Positions 12,401 through 23,440 of a DNA stretch of 64,000 bases are shown here, one piece after another. Position numbers and translations under genes: made by a program. Location: NCBI GenBank assembly GCA_019321725.1, contig CM033124.1:4402001-4466000 (forward strand). Reading direction: 5' to 3'. The notes under the pieces are model-generated. The model saw only the letters and a list, made by a program, of their open reading frames with translations, did not search any database and had not been told where the DNA came from. The DNA comes from Paulownia fortunei (lineage: Eukaryota; Streptophyta; Magnoliopsida; Lamiales; Paulowniaceae). Position 1 is the first letter of the stretch. Each line of letters begins with the position of its first letter.

Positions 12401-13559
12401 ATTAACCAATTACATACACACCACAATTAGCAGCATTGTAGAAGTTGTACCTTATGCATCCGAAGCGGTATATTGAAGAGCAAATTAGACAAAAGGGGAA
12501 AGCATTCATGCCATTTACCATGTCATAGGGGAGGAGTGCGGACATTGAAGCGGCCATCAAACAGTAAAGAACGGTTACGAGGATCACGGAGCCTGACACC
12601 CCGATAGGAATATTCTTCACCGGATTCCTCACCTCTTCCGCCATGGTGGAAACGGCGTCGTACCCGATGTAGCTGAGGTACACCATCGCAGCCCCATTGA
12701 ACACACCCGCAACTCCGAACGGGAAGAACCCGCCCGCATTTTTCGGGTTCCCGGGTTCTGTGAAATTCTTCCACTCCCCTCTCCAAAACCCCACCACTAT
12801 CACAAACACTATGAATAGAATGTGCAGCACTGTCAACACCATGTTCAACCACGAACTCTCCCTCGTACTGCAAAAATAACAAAAGTTTAGAATTGATGGA
12901 AAAAAAAAAACCAAAGGATTGGGATAATTTAGTGGAAAATTACAATGTGTAAACCTGTAGCAAATTACGAGGGTCAGGAGTAGGACCACGGCCACAGCAA
13001 TTATATCCATTTCATTATACCCCTTGGGTAGGCCATGAATGGTGAATCTTAACGGGGTATGGGTTGACAGGCCTAAAGCAGTGCCCAAATACGCCGTGAA
13101 CCCCCTCGCCACGGCAGCATTCGACAGCACGTAGTCGATTATCAGATTTGCGCCCGTTAAGAAGGCCAGGAATTCACCAAAGGTAACGCGGATGTAGCTA
13201 AAGGCGCCGCCGGCAACGGGCATGTCGACGGCGAACTCGGTGTAGCAGAAGGCGGAGAGGAGGGCGCAGAGGCCGGCAATGGCGTAGGACAGGACGACGG
13301 CGGGACCAGCGTAGAGGCGGCCGGCTCGGCCGGTGGTGACGAAAACTCCGGCTCCGACCATTCCGCCAACGCCGAATCCGACGAGGTCGTACCACTGGAG
13401 GCTCCTCTTCATGTTGGAACCGGACCGTTCTCGGGCCTGACTCGTTTCATCGAAGGATGTCGACACCGAGCAAGCGCGGCGGGACAGGCGGCTCGGGGTA
13501 TCGGAGAGTGCCCGGAGGTAGGACCTGAAGCTGGAGAAAGAGGAGGAATGGCTTGCCAT
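9430..13559 (-). CDS. Cationic amino acid transporter, CAT6/CAT7-like (four exons)
   Basis: This encodes a membrane amino acid carrier of the APC superfamily; plant CATs move cationic or large neutral amino acids across plasma or vacuolar membranes. Exons (minus strand): 13559-12955, 12867-12519, 12389-12155, 9998-9430. All three introns (87, 129 and 2156 bp) have GT-AG ends, the phases fit, and the joined frame is 585 codons, matching family length. Landmarks: an S/R-rich N-tail, KRSLQWYDLVGFGVGGMVGA (first membrane helix, near residue 55), YTEFAVDMPVAGGAFSYIRV, NGAAMVYLSYIGYDAVSTMA, MLGQARYMCVIGRS, and the C-terminal WGVPLMPWIPSISIFLNIFL block typical of the permease C domain. The N-tail (ATPSRLSRRA-like, here DTPSRLSRRA) resembles Arabidopsis CAT6/CAT7 more than CAT1. 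An in-frame ATG lies 90 nt upstream at 13649, but family alignment favours MASHSSSF at 13559. No disabling change is seen; the gene appears intact. Confidence 0.93.
9999..12154 (-). other. Long third intron of the CAT gene
   Basis: This 2156-bp intron runs from a GTATGT donor (after the codons for SVFL) to a TTTTCAG acceptor (before the codons for IFTAAIALF). It is much longer than the other two introns. Its 5' third holds a degenerate tandem repeat, and the rest is anonymous AT-rich DNA with no recognised coding insert. Confidence 0.85.
11413..12060. repeat. Degenerate tandem repeat inside CAT intron 3 (260-280 bp unit)
   Basis: Anchor motifs recur in order. A GATAATGACT-like block occurs at about 11413, 11681 and 11933; an AAGACCAC...AAGAAA..CTCTAT block at about 11472, 11752 and 12012; and a GTTAATTACAA block at about 11515 and 11794. 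Spacing is about 260-280 bp, giving two and a half diverged copies. Confidence 0.75.
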
Positions 13560-13683
13560 TATCACTCTCTTCTCTTTCCCCCTGGAAATCTCTTTATTTC
13601 TCTGTTTCTTTCTTTCTGCTTCTATGTGGAAAGAGTGTATGTATGGCAAGAGATGGGGATAGCGACTGACGAGGGCAAGCGGC

Positions 13684-13691
13684 TATATATA
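13684..13691 (-). promoter_or_regulatory. TATA box of the CAT gene
   Basis: TATATATA on the minus strand lies 125 nt upstream of the chosen start codon. Transcription would begin about 30 nt downstream, near 13655-13660, giving a purine-rich 5' leader of about 100 nt. The upstream in-frame ATG at 13649 would then sit within about 10 nt of the cap site, which makes it a poor start. Confidence 0.55.
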
Positions 13692-13712
13692 CATATATGT
13701 GTACACTGTAGA

Positions 13713-13770
13713 GGGGGTGGGGAGAGGGGTGGCGTGCGTGGGGGGGGGGGGGGGGTGTTGTGGGGGAGAG
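13713..13770 (+). promoter_or_regulatory. G-rich tract with 16-G run just upstream of the CAT TATA box
   Basis: G-runs on the plus strand (5, 4, 4, then 16 Gs at 13740-13755, then 5) with mostly short loops could fold as G-quadruplexes, and the complementary C-rich strand as an i-motif. The tract starts about 20 bp upstream of the TATA box of the minus-strand gene. A regulatory role is inferred from position only. Confidence 0.6.
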
Positions 13771-13829
13771 CGCCGTGGGGCGCTTTGAAAAAGTTTGGGA
13801 GTGAGGGAGATCTAGTGGTGTGAATGAAA

Positions 13830-15052
13830 TGCAATTTTTTATTTTGTATTTGATTTTATAAATGAACATTAAGTGCATGTTTAGTTTGTTTTTTATTTGA
13901 TTGCTCTATATACTTATATATTATTTATACATTTATGATTTGAAATATATAATTAAATATTATATTAAAATAAAAATATTGAATTACTCAGTTCAAATTA
14001 TTTATCGCAATTTAATATCTCGTATTATATTTTATGATGCACAACAAATCCACATTTACTTTCGTTTGATCCATGTGCTCGTTCTTCTAATATGCACTCA
14101 TATATCTGTAACTTAAAATAAATATGAAACATCAAAATGAAATAAATAATTCAAAAAATGAAATGCAATTTGAATATCTACTCTAATATGGCAAGTGATG
14201 AGGGTGGAAATTGCAATTCCGATAATCTATTTTAATTTTAAATTTTATCACATATTTTATATGACAAGTATATGTCAAGTGTATATTTATTTTTCTTTTA
14301 TCCATTTTCTTGTCATGTGTATTTGTAATTTGAAATACAAAATGAATATTAATTTGAAATAGATAATTCAAAATATTTTACTTGATCACATTATCTATTA
14401 TAATTTGATATTTTATCTTATATCCACGTTATAGATACACGTAAGGTATATATTTATTTGCATTTTATTCATTTTCTCATTTTGTTAACATACATTTAGT
14501 GCGCATCTGTAATTTAAAATATAAAATAAAATATTATTTTTAAAATATAAAATTAGACACTTCAAATCATCTATTTCAATTTAATACTTTTATCTTATAT
14601 TTCCATCTACAAATTGCAATACTTAGAATATGTGAGAGTCCACTTACATAAAATCAATGACACATATCATGTTAGTGAATGGGGGCTATTTGCAGATTTC
14701 CATTTAACTACTCTAGTGATGGGAAGACAAATAAAAAGTGAAGCCACAAAGTTTAGATATTATTGGTGCATTGTATCCTTCCAAGTCACTCATTATTGTC
14801 AATGGGTGCAACAATAACATTAATAATCCCAATTTACTCTAACCTCTTGTCTCTAACTAAACATTTTTGTATGGTTAGTGAAAAATATCAATTTTCTTTT
14901 GGGATAATTCCATATTTGATGAATATGTAATATTATTGTATTGAGTTCTCTTACCAAGTTCATGCATGAAAACGAGAGACTTCTTTATAAGAAAGAAAAC
15001 ATGTGGGCTCACCATTTCCTAAGAACACAAAAAAAAATAAAAAAAATACTAA
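13830..15052. other. AT-rich upstream flank, no gene seen
   Basis: The region contains imperfect repeats of phrases such as AATTTGAAAT and ATTTATTT..CATTT (for example near 14080-14160, 14270-14380 and 14450-14560), suggesting old local duplications. No recognisable coding content. Confidence 0.45.
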
Positions 15053-15356
15053 ATTTGATATAGGAGTCGAGAATACAAAAAAAATAAATAAATAAATAAA
15101 TAAATTTGATATGGAAGTCGATTATGTGAATACATAAAATACTAAGTTTGATATAAGAGTCCAATAATGTGAATACAAAAAATACTAAGTTTGATATAGG
15201 AGTCAAATAACGTGAAAAAAAATATACTTTATTTGATATAAGAGTCGAATAATGTAAAAAAAATAGTATGTTTGATATAAGCGTCGAATAATGTGAAAAA
15301 AGAAATATTAAATTTGATATAGGAGTCAAATAATGCGTAGGGAAATTTAGATGATC
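15053..15356. repeat. Seven-copy tandem repeat, about 42-bp unit
   Basis: The core TTTGATATAGGAGTCGAATA recurs at 15053, 15104, 15147, 15190, 15232, 15271 and 15313, with A-rich spacers of varying length. The minus-strand open frame across it is a by-product of the periodic sequence. Confidence 0.9.
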
Positions 15357-16870
15357 AAAGAGCATTAAAGACTGTTGAATCATTCTTATCTTCATTGTAT
15401 GTGATTTTAGTTACTATCTAAAATGACTTTAATCATTAAACTTAATCTCATTCACCGATATTTTTTAGCTTTTTTATCCACCAAGACAAATAGTTGTGGT
15501 TGGTTGATTACTATAGTCATGTAATATCTTTTTTCTATACAAACTAAAAGGCATAAATCAACCCACAAATAATTTATATTTCCTTAGTAAAATTGTTCCC
15601 ATAAGCTTTATAGAATCCAACATTTTTCCCTCCTCAAAAGTGTTTTATGGCATGGGCCAAAAGCTATACTAAAGTTCTGAATCGTGTATTATAATTTAAT
15701 ATTTTATTTTATATTAAAAATTAAAAATAAATATCAAGTGTACAATAATGGAATCCATAAATGGATAAAAAAAAGTAAATATACACTTTGTGTGTATCTA
15801 AAATGTATATGGAGTATAAGATGAAATATCAAATCGAAATAGTTAATTCAAATTATTTTTCATTTTTTTTGAATTTTTTATTTAAATTTTGATGTTTCAT
15901 CTTGTATTTTAAATTACAGATATACATCAAATTCATATTAACCGAATGAGCAAATAGATAAAAAGAAAATAAATATAACTGATGTGCATTTATAATGTAG
16001 AATACAAGATAAAATATTATATTAAAATAAATAATTGGAATTAAAAGTAAAACCCCCCTTGTTATACTCTTTTCTTTTTTTTCAAATCAAGCAGAAATAA
16101 TAAATTGATGATAATGTAAACAGTAGTCTATACCACTGCTTTATATGTTCACACTAAAATACAAACATCAATTAAGACTTTTATATTGTTGGGAAGTAGA
16201 ATAAATATAGAATTGGACATGACTAATAAAAAACAATGAAAAGGTTGATTGGGATCGCAGTGAGATCAGCAATAATTGATGGACTATGATCCAACCGTAG
16301 AAAGTTGGTTGAGGACACGACCTCATTATACTGTAAACCAGCATTTGGAAGTTTGCGTATTAAATAACTCAATGAAAGGACATAATACATCGAAGTCACA
16401 GACGTGTATTAATTGAATACAATAACACAAAATCTCAGGGGGCGGAAATAAAAAAGTTGAACATCCACATTGTCACATGCTTAAGAAAAATGTCTTAATT
16501 GCACTTTAACTTAGTACTACCAAACTTTTTCATTTTTATCTAGTACAAAGAGATTTTAAGTACAACCTAACCTAGTTAGACTTAGTTAAATATGAGATAT
16601 ATTTAATGAATATGTTATGAATTTCTTTTAATGTTGCAATGAAAAAATTGGTACAAAAATATGGAAATAGATTATATACAGATAGACCTGTATGTATACA
16701 AATACAATATGAATATAAAAGAATTGTTGAGTAAGCAAAAATATAATTTATTTTTATATGTATCGTGTTTGTATAATTGTATTTGTTCTTAAATTATGCA
16801 AAAAAATAATTTATATGTGTCAAAGTATTATTTAATTTATAATTATGAAACAAGTCATCTTACAAGTAAT
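15357..16870. other. AT-rich intergenic DNA
   Basis: No gene or clear element was identified. It includes further AT-rich phrases like those at 13.9-14.6 kb. Confidence 0.4.
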
Positions 16871-17167
16871 TGATGGGCCATGAATTCAAAACAGGCCTAA
16901 TAGGTGAAGCCAAAATATTTATTCTAATTATGCGTTGGAACAAAGATAAGATTCAATACACCAAATTTTTTAGGTTTATACGTCAATACACAAAGTTGGA
17001 CTATAATTATGAAACAAGTCATCTTACTTACTAATTGATGGGCCATGAATTCAAAATAGGCCTAGGCGAAGCCAAAATATTCATTCTAATTATGGGGTAG
17101 AACAAAAATAAAATCCAATACACAAAATTTTTTAGGTTCATAAGTCAATACATAAAGTTGGACTATA
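16839..17167. repeat. Tandem duplication of a 164-bp unit
   Basis: Two adjacent copies start with ATAATTATGAAACAAGTCAT at 16839 and 17003. They differ by small substitutions and short indels, and both lie upstream of the LTR TATA box, within or overlapping its U3 part. Confidence 0.9.
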
Positions 17168-17380
17168 ATATTTCGCTAAGCTCATGGAAGTTAAAAGCCC
17201 AAACCCATGAATACTCTCGTATCAGTATTATAAACACCCACAATCTTTATTATTTAAAGATACGAAATCAGTTACGCATTTAAACGTTGTCAAGTTCTCT
17301 AATTTTCATTGACTTATTGTGGAACTAACTTAAATATCAAAGAGTTTTCTCTAGGCCCAACCCCAATACCTCTAACGATT
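16871..17380 (+). mobile_element. Solo-like gypsy LTR with internal duplication
   Basis: It opens with TGATGGGCCATGAATTC, resembling the LTR starts at 22385, 33392 and 49926. It contains phrases shared with the 45.8-kb LTR (AAGATAAGATTCAATA and GTTGGGCTATAAT-like) and a TATAAA box at 17229-17234. After about 17375 a TTTTGTGACGTATA-like string may be a decayed primer-binding site. No gag or pol follows, so it is a solo or orphan LTR. Confidence 0.55.
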
Positions 17381-19090
17381 TTTTGTGACGTATATCGTTA
17401 TCGACGTTGTAATTTACTTTCAATTAGAAATTTCGATAAAATGAGTGGTACACATCAGTAATGACTATTTAATAATGCTTAATGTTTTTATAAAATATTA
17501 GAATTTTATTTTTTGTTTATTTGAAATATAATTAATACTTATAAGTAATTCAATATAATTTTCAGATTTTAAATAAATGTTATATATATTTCTTAAATTG
17601 AGAGTGTTATTCAATAAGTATTATAAACTAAAATTTTCACCTCAAAACTTCAAATATTATTTATTAAGTTCAAAATATATACGAGAAACAAAAATATTTT
17701 TTTAATTATTTAATACGAATTTTTACTTATAGAGCACCTTACTTATGTAAAGAATTGCTAATTGAAGAGGAATATAATTGTTAATCTTCATTACTTGTGT
17801 CAACAAGCTCGTGTTGATCTTCATTACTTCATTACTTTTATTTATTTTTTTACATTTTATGTGATAAAATAAAATATTAAAAAATTAGGATCCCAATTGG
17901 GCATCAGTTCTCAAACTATCATTCACTTTATGATTCCCATCACTTGGTGCCAAATTTATAATTTAGTCACTCATATGTCATTCCTGCATAAGATCAAATT
18001 AATGCACTCAAATGTATAATCAAATTATTACTTATTTCAGCTACATAACTTTTCAACGCCACACTTTGTGATAATTTTTTTTTTAACAATAATAACATGT
18101 AACAAAAATCAAGTCCTTTTCCTTTGTTACTTTTTCTGAAGGGACAGAGACTAATATTAGTATGTGTGAGGCTAAAACCGTCATAATGAGAGAGACCTTG
18201 CTCGGAACTTTACAAGCTTACGACATCGCAAATAGATCATACCCCCATACGTTACGATTCAACCAAAAATGGCAGAAAATAAAAAGGCATTACAAAATAT
18301 AACTAATTATATAGTTTATGCATACCGTGGTGTGAGATTACGTTTCTACCCCTTTCACTATGCTTGCTAAAAATTAAGAAGGGGGTTCTTAACTTTTTGC
18401 GTCTTCTTGGTTGAAGATAAGCATACATTTAAGTGGGAAGAGATTAACATAATAAGATGTTAATTGTAATTGGAAAAATAGGCCGAAGGCTTAGGAGTGC
18501 AAGTTGAGAGAATTTCTTTAATTAATGAGATTACATCGTAAATAAGATAGATTTTACTTACCAGATCTTGAAACTTATGAATTTTAGAACATTATAATCG
18601 TAGATCATGCACGATGCACCGATATATTATCGTATATGTAAATAAAATATCCCGAGATCCACCAAGAATACACTTCAATAAGCCATGTGCAAGGTGGTAA
18701 GGATTGAAACAAATTTTAATTTTTTTGATCTTATATTGTTGCCCTCCAAGTGCTTCCCCTACTGAATTTCAAGATACAAACATAGCCTAATTGTAAATAT
18801 GAAAGTTGCATCTTATTTTGTGAAAAAATAAATAAATACAAAATGATCCTAATTAATTGGGCCAGCCCAAGAGATTCCATTATTAGTATGACATCAAGTT
18901 TGAGACTAAATATGGATTGTGATAAGTAGATGTCCCAATTCTAAAGAACAGTGATTCTGCCAAATCTTCCACTCCTAAATTCCATTTGGCAACTTGCCAC
19001 ACTTGATGTCCCAAAGATATTTCAAGAGTCAAAGACCAACAAGTGTTGAAAACTTGTTACTTGGATTTTACTGTTCTTATCCTTCTCTCA
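17381..19090. other. AT-rich intergenic DNA
   Basis: No gene recognised. The last 200 bases (18880-19090) are less AT-rich and look like the 3' flank of the small ORF below. Confidence 0.4.
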
Positions 19091-19219
19091 TCATCTTCCA
19101 CTCTCTCTGCCTTCAAATGGATAACTCTGCAAGTCAGAAAACTCTGTTGTGATCAGACTGCCTTTGAGGGAGGTGGAGGAGGCGGTGGCGGTGGCGGCTG
19201 TCTCCTGCTGTGCTGCCAT
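19091..19219 (-). CDS. Possible small ORF, 42 residues
   Basis: A short minus-strand frame starts MAAQQETAATATASSTSL and ends YPFEGRESGR. It is rich in Ala, Thr and Ser at the N-terminus and has no Cys, signal peptide or membrane segment. Two TATA-like boxes lie just upstream on the same strand (TATATATATA at 19274-19283 and TATATA near 19256-19261), so transcription is plausible. The region is locally GC-richer than its surroundings because of a GGC/GGT-type run, which reads as poly-Gly on the other strand. I do not recognise the peptide; it could be a true microprotein, the first exon of a longer gene, or chance. Confidence 0.3.
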   Translation of the reverse strand: MAAQQETAATATASSTSLKGSLITTEFSDLQSYPFEGRESGR

Positions 19220-19419
19220 AGCATAATAATTGTAATAAGAGTAAATAGCCTTGCATATATAAGCAGTAGAGTCTATATATATAGTGCATTGGGCAAAAAC
19301 TTGTCAGTTTTAGAACTAATTAAAGAACTAATTTGTCAAATTCTTGGATGGACCCAATTGTTCAAGACCATTGGACTCAAGGGAATGTGTCCAATCATAT
19401 TATAATTTAATGATCAACA

Positions 19420-22384
19420 AAGAATCAAGTATTTGATCCATTATAGTTCATATCTAATCTTTTCATTGTGAATCCAAAAAAAATCATAGGGGATAGGGTT
19501 CTTCCCTAAGTCACATTAAGTGGGAGTGAGGGCGGGTGCAAAAGCATCAAAAGTCAAAAAAATTAAAAGCGAGAATGGCTTAGAATATAAAATAAAATTT
19601 AAAATTTAAAATTTAAAATAAATAATTGTTACATTCTTTGGTATTATTTTTGGTATTATTTGATTGAACAAGTCCAATCATTCTTTTTGCATGGGCTTTG
19701 AAAATAATTTAATGAGATGAGTATTTTTGTTTTGTGAGCCGTAAGGCTCATCAAAGAAAAAAGATTAAGATTATTAAGAAATTCTAATGTTTAAATTCGT
19801 CATTACAAGTTACAAATTTGAGCCTTAGCAAACTCTTCTTCTTCCTTTTTTTAAATTCAAAATTTCTCATCATTTATCACTACTTGACATTTCAAGCATT
19901 TTTTTTTTTTTTGGTTATGTCTCATTTTTTTTCGTGGTTTAGAAATCTTTTCTCTCTCTTTCCATCACCTATCATAGAGTTTTCCATAGAACTTATTCAT
20001 AAAATAATAATGATGAGTAAAGAATTCTTGTCATTTTTAAAATGCGATTTAATGGCTGATGTAAGAATTTTTAAAGTAGAGCAAGCCAATCTCCCACTCT
20101 CAAGTCACTGCACCAAACTTGGAGTGACAGAGCACAATCCCCAAATCGAGAATTATGTGACCTATGTCCTTCTATTAATTTTCAACCCTTCTTGACGAAT
20201 CATGATATGCACCAATAATTATTATATTGCAGTATAATATACAAAGTCCACTTATAATCAAATATTGAATCACATGCATTTTTATTCCACTATAATTATA
20301 ATCAAATAGTCGTTGGTGAATTGAATTTTATGAATGCGAACTTCCAAAAAAAACCATCAAACTTAAAAGATAATCCAGTTTAAATATTCTCACCCTTCTT
20401 TGCTGGAAAATAGGAATGTTGACCCATTTTCAGTCCTGCTTCATCAAAGTGAAGCAATAATAATTCAAAAACACTGTATTTTTAAGTTGACTCAACAGGT
20501 TAAGGATAAGTACTTAAATGGATGAGCCAATTCTTGAATCTTATCCTCGTGCTTTCTTGTCATCTTATCCTCGTGCATTCTTCTCATTCTCAACTCTCAA
20601 GTACATGTAATTATCATCATCATCATGCCTATTAAGGGGTTGTTTGTGTAGGTCAAGATTCGCCATGTTAGCCTATAGGCAATCACATTGGAGATTTTGC
20701 TCAGTTATTATCATGCTTCATATGTTAACCTCAACTCTTTTTTTTAATATTATTTTGTTTGTTTATCTACGGCCTATAATATCTTTTTCGATGAAAATTA
20801 ATCTTGCAAGATTATACTCTAATTGTTAATTTTAATAGTTTAATTTTGTAAACTAAAAGTGATATTCAATTTTTTTTTAATAATTATACCATTAATAATT
20901 TGTCACAAGTTACAATTGATGTGAATAAAAGTCAACTGTAATTTGAGTCACTACTTGCATTACAAAATGTCATTAAAGTTGCTAGAATTTAGATCTTCCG
21001 ACGCTCAATTCAATTTCAGAGCGAGTAGATTTAAGTCGGATAAGTTGATAACATTTAAACGCATAACTAATTATGTACTTTTTAATAATGAAGATTAATG
21101 ATATTTATAGTGATGATATAAGGGTGTTTGTGGGTTAGAGCTTTTTAGACCTCCAATGGCTTAGACGGAGTAGTATAACCCAATTTTGTGTAATGATTTG
21201 TGAATTTTATGAATTTGATCAGAACTTATTTTTGTTTCGCTTCATAATTTAGATGGATTTCTTGAAATTAAACTATTGAATTTGTTTTTGAACTCATGAC
21301 CCATCAATAATATTACTTGATTCTTAATTTAAAATTTAAAACATTAATTATTGTAGAAATGTAACTTTTTAATTTGAAATACCAAATTCCTCTATAAGCT
21401 TGGGTGGAGAGCTAACCAAGATTTGGGAGCTCCACCCATTAAGCCGAGAACGCACTTAGCATAAGAGAAGGGCAAGTCTTGTGCCAATTGACTTTAAAAG
21501 ATCGAAGTGACAAATCATGGGGCCTCATTGGACTTCATAACATTAGCAAGATATTTCGTGTTTATCAATAGGGAAAATTTTCCAAATTGGTTTTCTGTGT
21601 TATATATGTCCAAAATTTAAAAAGTTTATCTGAAGTAAGAGAATATGAAATAAAAAAAAAATCTCTATAAATCCAGTACCAAGCTCCCATTAATGTCCAT
21701 CAACAACTAATAAGGAGGGGTTACACACATAATTAAAAAAAAAAATTCAAGGTACCAAACACTTTATTCAAAAATGATTACTAATAATTCGATGTGAATT
21801 TGATTTGTGTAAACCAAGTGTGAATATTTTTTATTTTATTCGATAAGATTTGAAATTTAAATCGAATTCGATTTATATTTGATTTAATTTAAATTCTTTT
21901 ATATTCAACTTGTTTAACAATTAAACTAAGTATAAATACAATTTAAAATTTTGTAAAATATTTAAACAAGATAAATACTTGATTCGTTTCGTCATTTATA
22001 TTGAAAGTGTTATGAGTAATTTTAAGCATCCTTGCACCCACGAATGAGAGGTATTTTTTATAAGTATTATTCAGCAGACAAAAAATTAGGTCTTATAAAA
22101 GTTTTTCAATTTACCTAAGCAATCTTACCTAAATAAATTGGTGCACTAGAATTATTTGGGTGCACTACATCAGCATAATTCGATATTGATAGGATGTTAG
22201 GCATTACATATCCCATGGTGTTGACCTAAGCAAGCAAAAGTATTCCATGCCTACTATTATATATAAAATAAATCGATCTTAATCAAACCTAAAAATGGCA
22301 GCTTTTATCCACTAAGTTACATTTGATCTAGAAAATATAGTGGAGGAAACAGAAAAGGAAAAGAAAAGCAATGAAAATCATATT
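19420..22384. other. AT-rich intergenic DNA with a possible LTR scrap
   Basis: No gene identified. At about 20990-21180 the text (CTTCCGACGCTCAATTCAAT, then a TTATAGTGATGATATAAGGG stretch) resembles LTR or leader sequence of plant gypsy elements, but boundaries are not visible. Tracts such as the T-run near 19900 are simple sequence. Confidence 0.4.
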
Positions 22385-22690
22385 TGATGGTCATGATTCG
22401 ATAAATACCCAAAAATTAAATTTAAGAGGCCCAAAAAAGACGACCTAAGTCTATGGCTCGCAAAACTCTAGCGGAGTATACATTGTTCCACAACGGATTA
22501 CAATCCTTAAAAAAAAAAAAAGAATAAACGTATACTAACAGAAAATGAACATCTAGAATCAAACATAGCCTCAAACAGACCCACTCCAGTAAGCTAGAGG
22601 GGTGAACTTCGTGAAGGTGAATTTTTGAAGAAGAGGTACTCCACTCCCTCGGGAATCCCAGCCGTGATACCAAATATAAAAGGACTTCTT
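22385..22690 (+). mobile_element. Gypsy LTR fragment, candidate 5' LTR of an outer element
   Basis: It starts TGATGGTCATGATTCGATAA. A block at about 22440-22507 aligns at roughly 70% by eye with 33449-33517 in the same orientation, both containing a GCAAAAC..AGCGG..TATACA pattern. It ends near GTGATACCA, a string also found near the end of the LTR at 46.15 kb. Read as the left LTR of the element whose right LTR is at 33.4 kb. Confidence 0.45.
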
Positions 22691-23440
22691 ATTCCAAGGC
22701 CATCGAGAGGAAGAATATCCGGAATTGTTAGAGTTAATAGATCTGTTTTAGTACTAATATCAACTTTATTTGTTAATCAAATTCAATTGTTGTAACAATT
22801 AGATAATTTGTTACAATAAGTAAATGACAGTAAAGTAAATGACATGCGAATTTTTTACATGCTACAAGTACAAATGTAATCTACATGCACGAGACTACTA
22901 CCTACAATGAATACTTTACTAATTTATATTAGAGTTACAATAATGAGACTTATTCAAAATGTAAAAACTCCCTCTTTACTAATGGCGTCGTTCTTGAACA
23001 AATCAATTATTGAAACTTCAGCGAAATCCCCTTGACTTTTAAGTCTGTACTGTTGAACTCCTTTTAACGCTGAAATCATTTCAAACGATAGATCGACCTT
23101 CTCTCGAAGATCTTCAAATTCTTCTCCTGAAGAATTGCGCCTATCTCTCAAAATGTTCATCCTATTCTCCTAAAGAGTGAATAAAAATTAGAGCAATTCC
23201 CAAAGCTTGAAGTCGTGCACTTATTCTCTCTAAAGGCGTATGTTGCTTCTTTAATCTTTGGGGTATATATGCAACATCAATTAAATTCGAATCTCAACTT
23301 CAAAATTATCTATATACGTTGTATATAATAATATAAGATATTTCAAGATCCTTTCCTTATCAGAAAAATATCTCAACTTATCTATGTAAATAAAATCTTA
23401 AAATCTTTTCATCCATGCAATCTAACCAAATCTGCATAAG
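22691..23440. other. Unassigned stretch between repeats
   Basis: It contains a 68-codon minus-strand frame (23160-22954, with REKVDLSFEMISALKGVQQY) that I cannot assign. It may be inside the outer retrotransposon. No splice or promoter support. Confidence 0.3.

Noticed and set aside
12523..12882. 119-codon minus-strand frame across CAT exon 2
   Set aside because: It is the shifted frame of exon 2, whose true frame gives the conserved transporter sequence.
13157..13395. Two minus-strand frames of 65-70 codons inside CAT exon 1, Pro/Ser- or Arg-rich
   Set aside because: They are out-of-frame readings of the GC-rich transporter exon; their composition follows from the true codons.
13548..13878. 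Gly-rich plus-strand and Pro-rich minus-strand frames over the G-run
   Set aside because: They are products of the 16-G homopolymer and flanking G-rich DNA, overlapping the promoter of the CAT gene.
15009..15395. 128-codon minus-strand frame, Leu/Ile/Phe-rich and repetitive
   Set aside because: It is caused by the 42-bp tandem array; no start or promoter context and no known domain.
19043..19405. 120-codon plus-strand frame with a poly-Gly run
   Set aside because: The poly-Gly run is the antisense of the Ala/Thr-coding repeat of the candidate small ORF; the rest lacks any domain and no promoter is evident on this strand.
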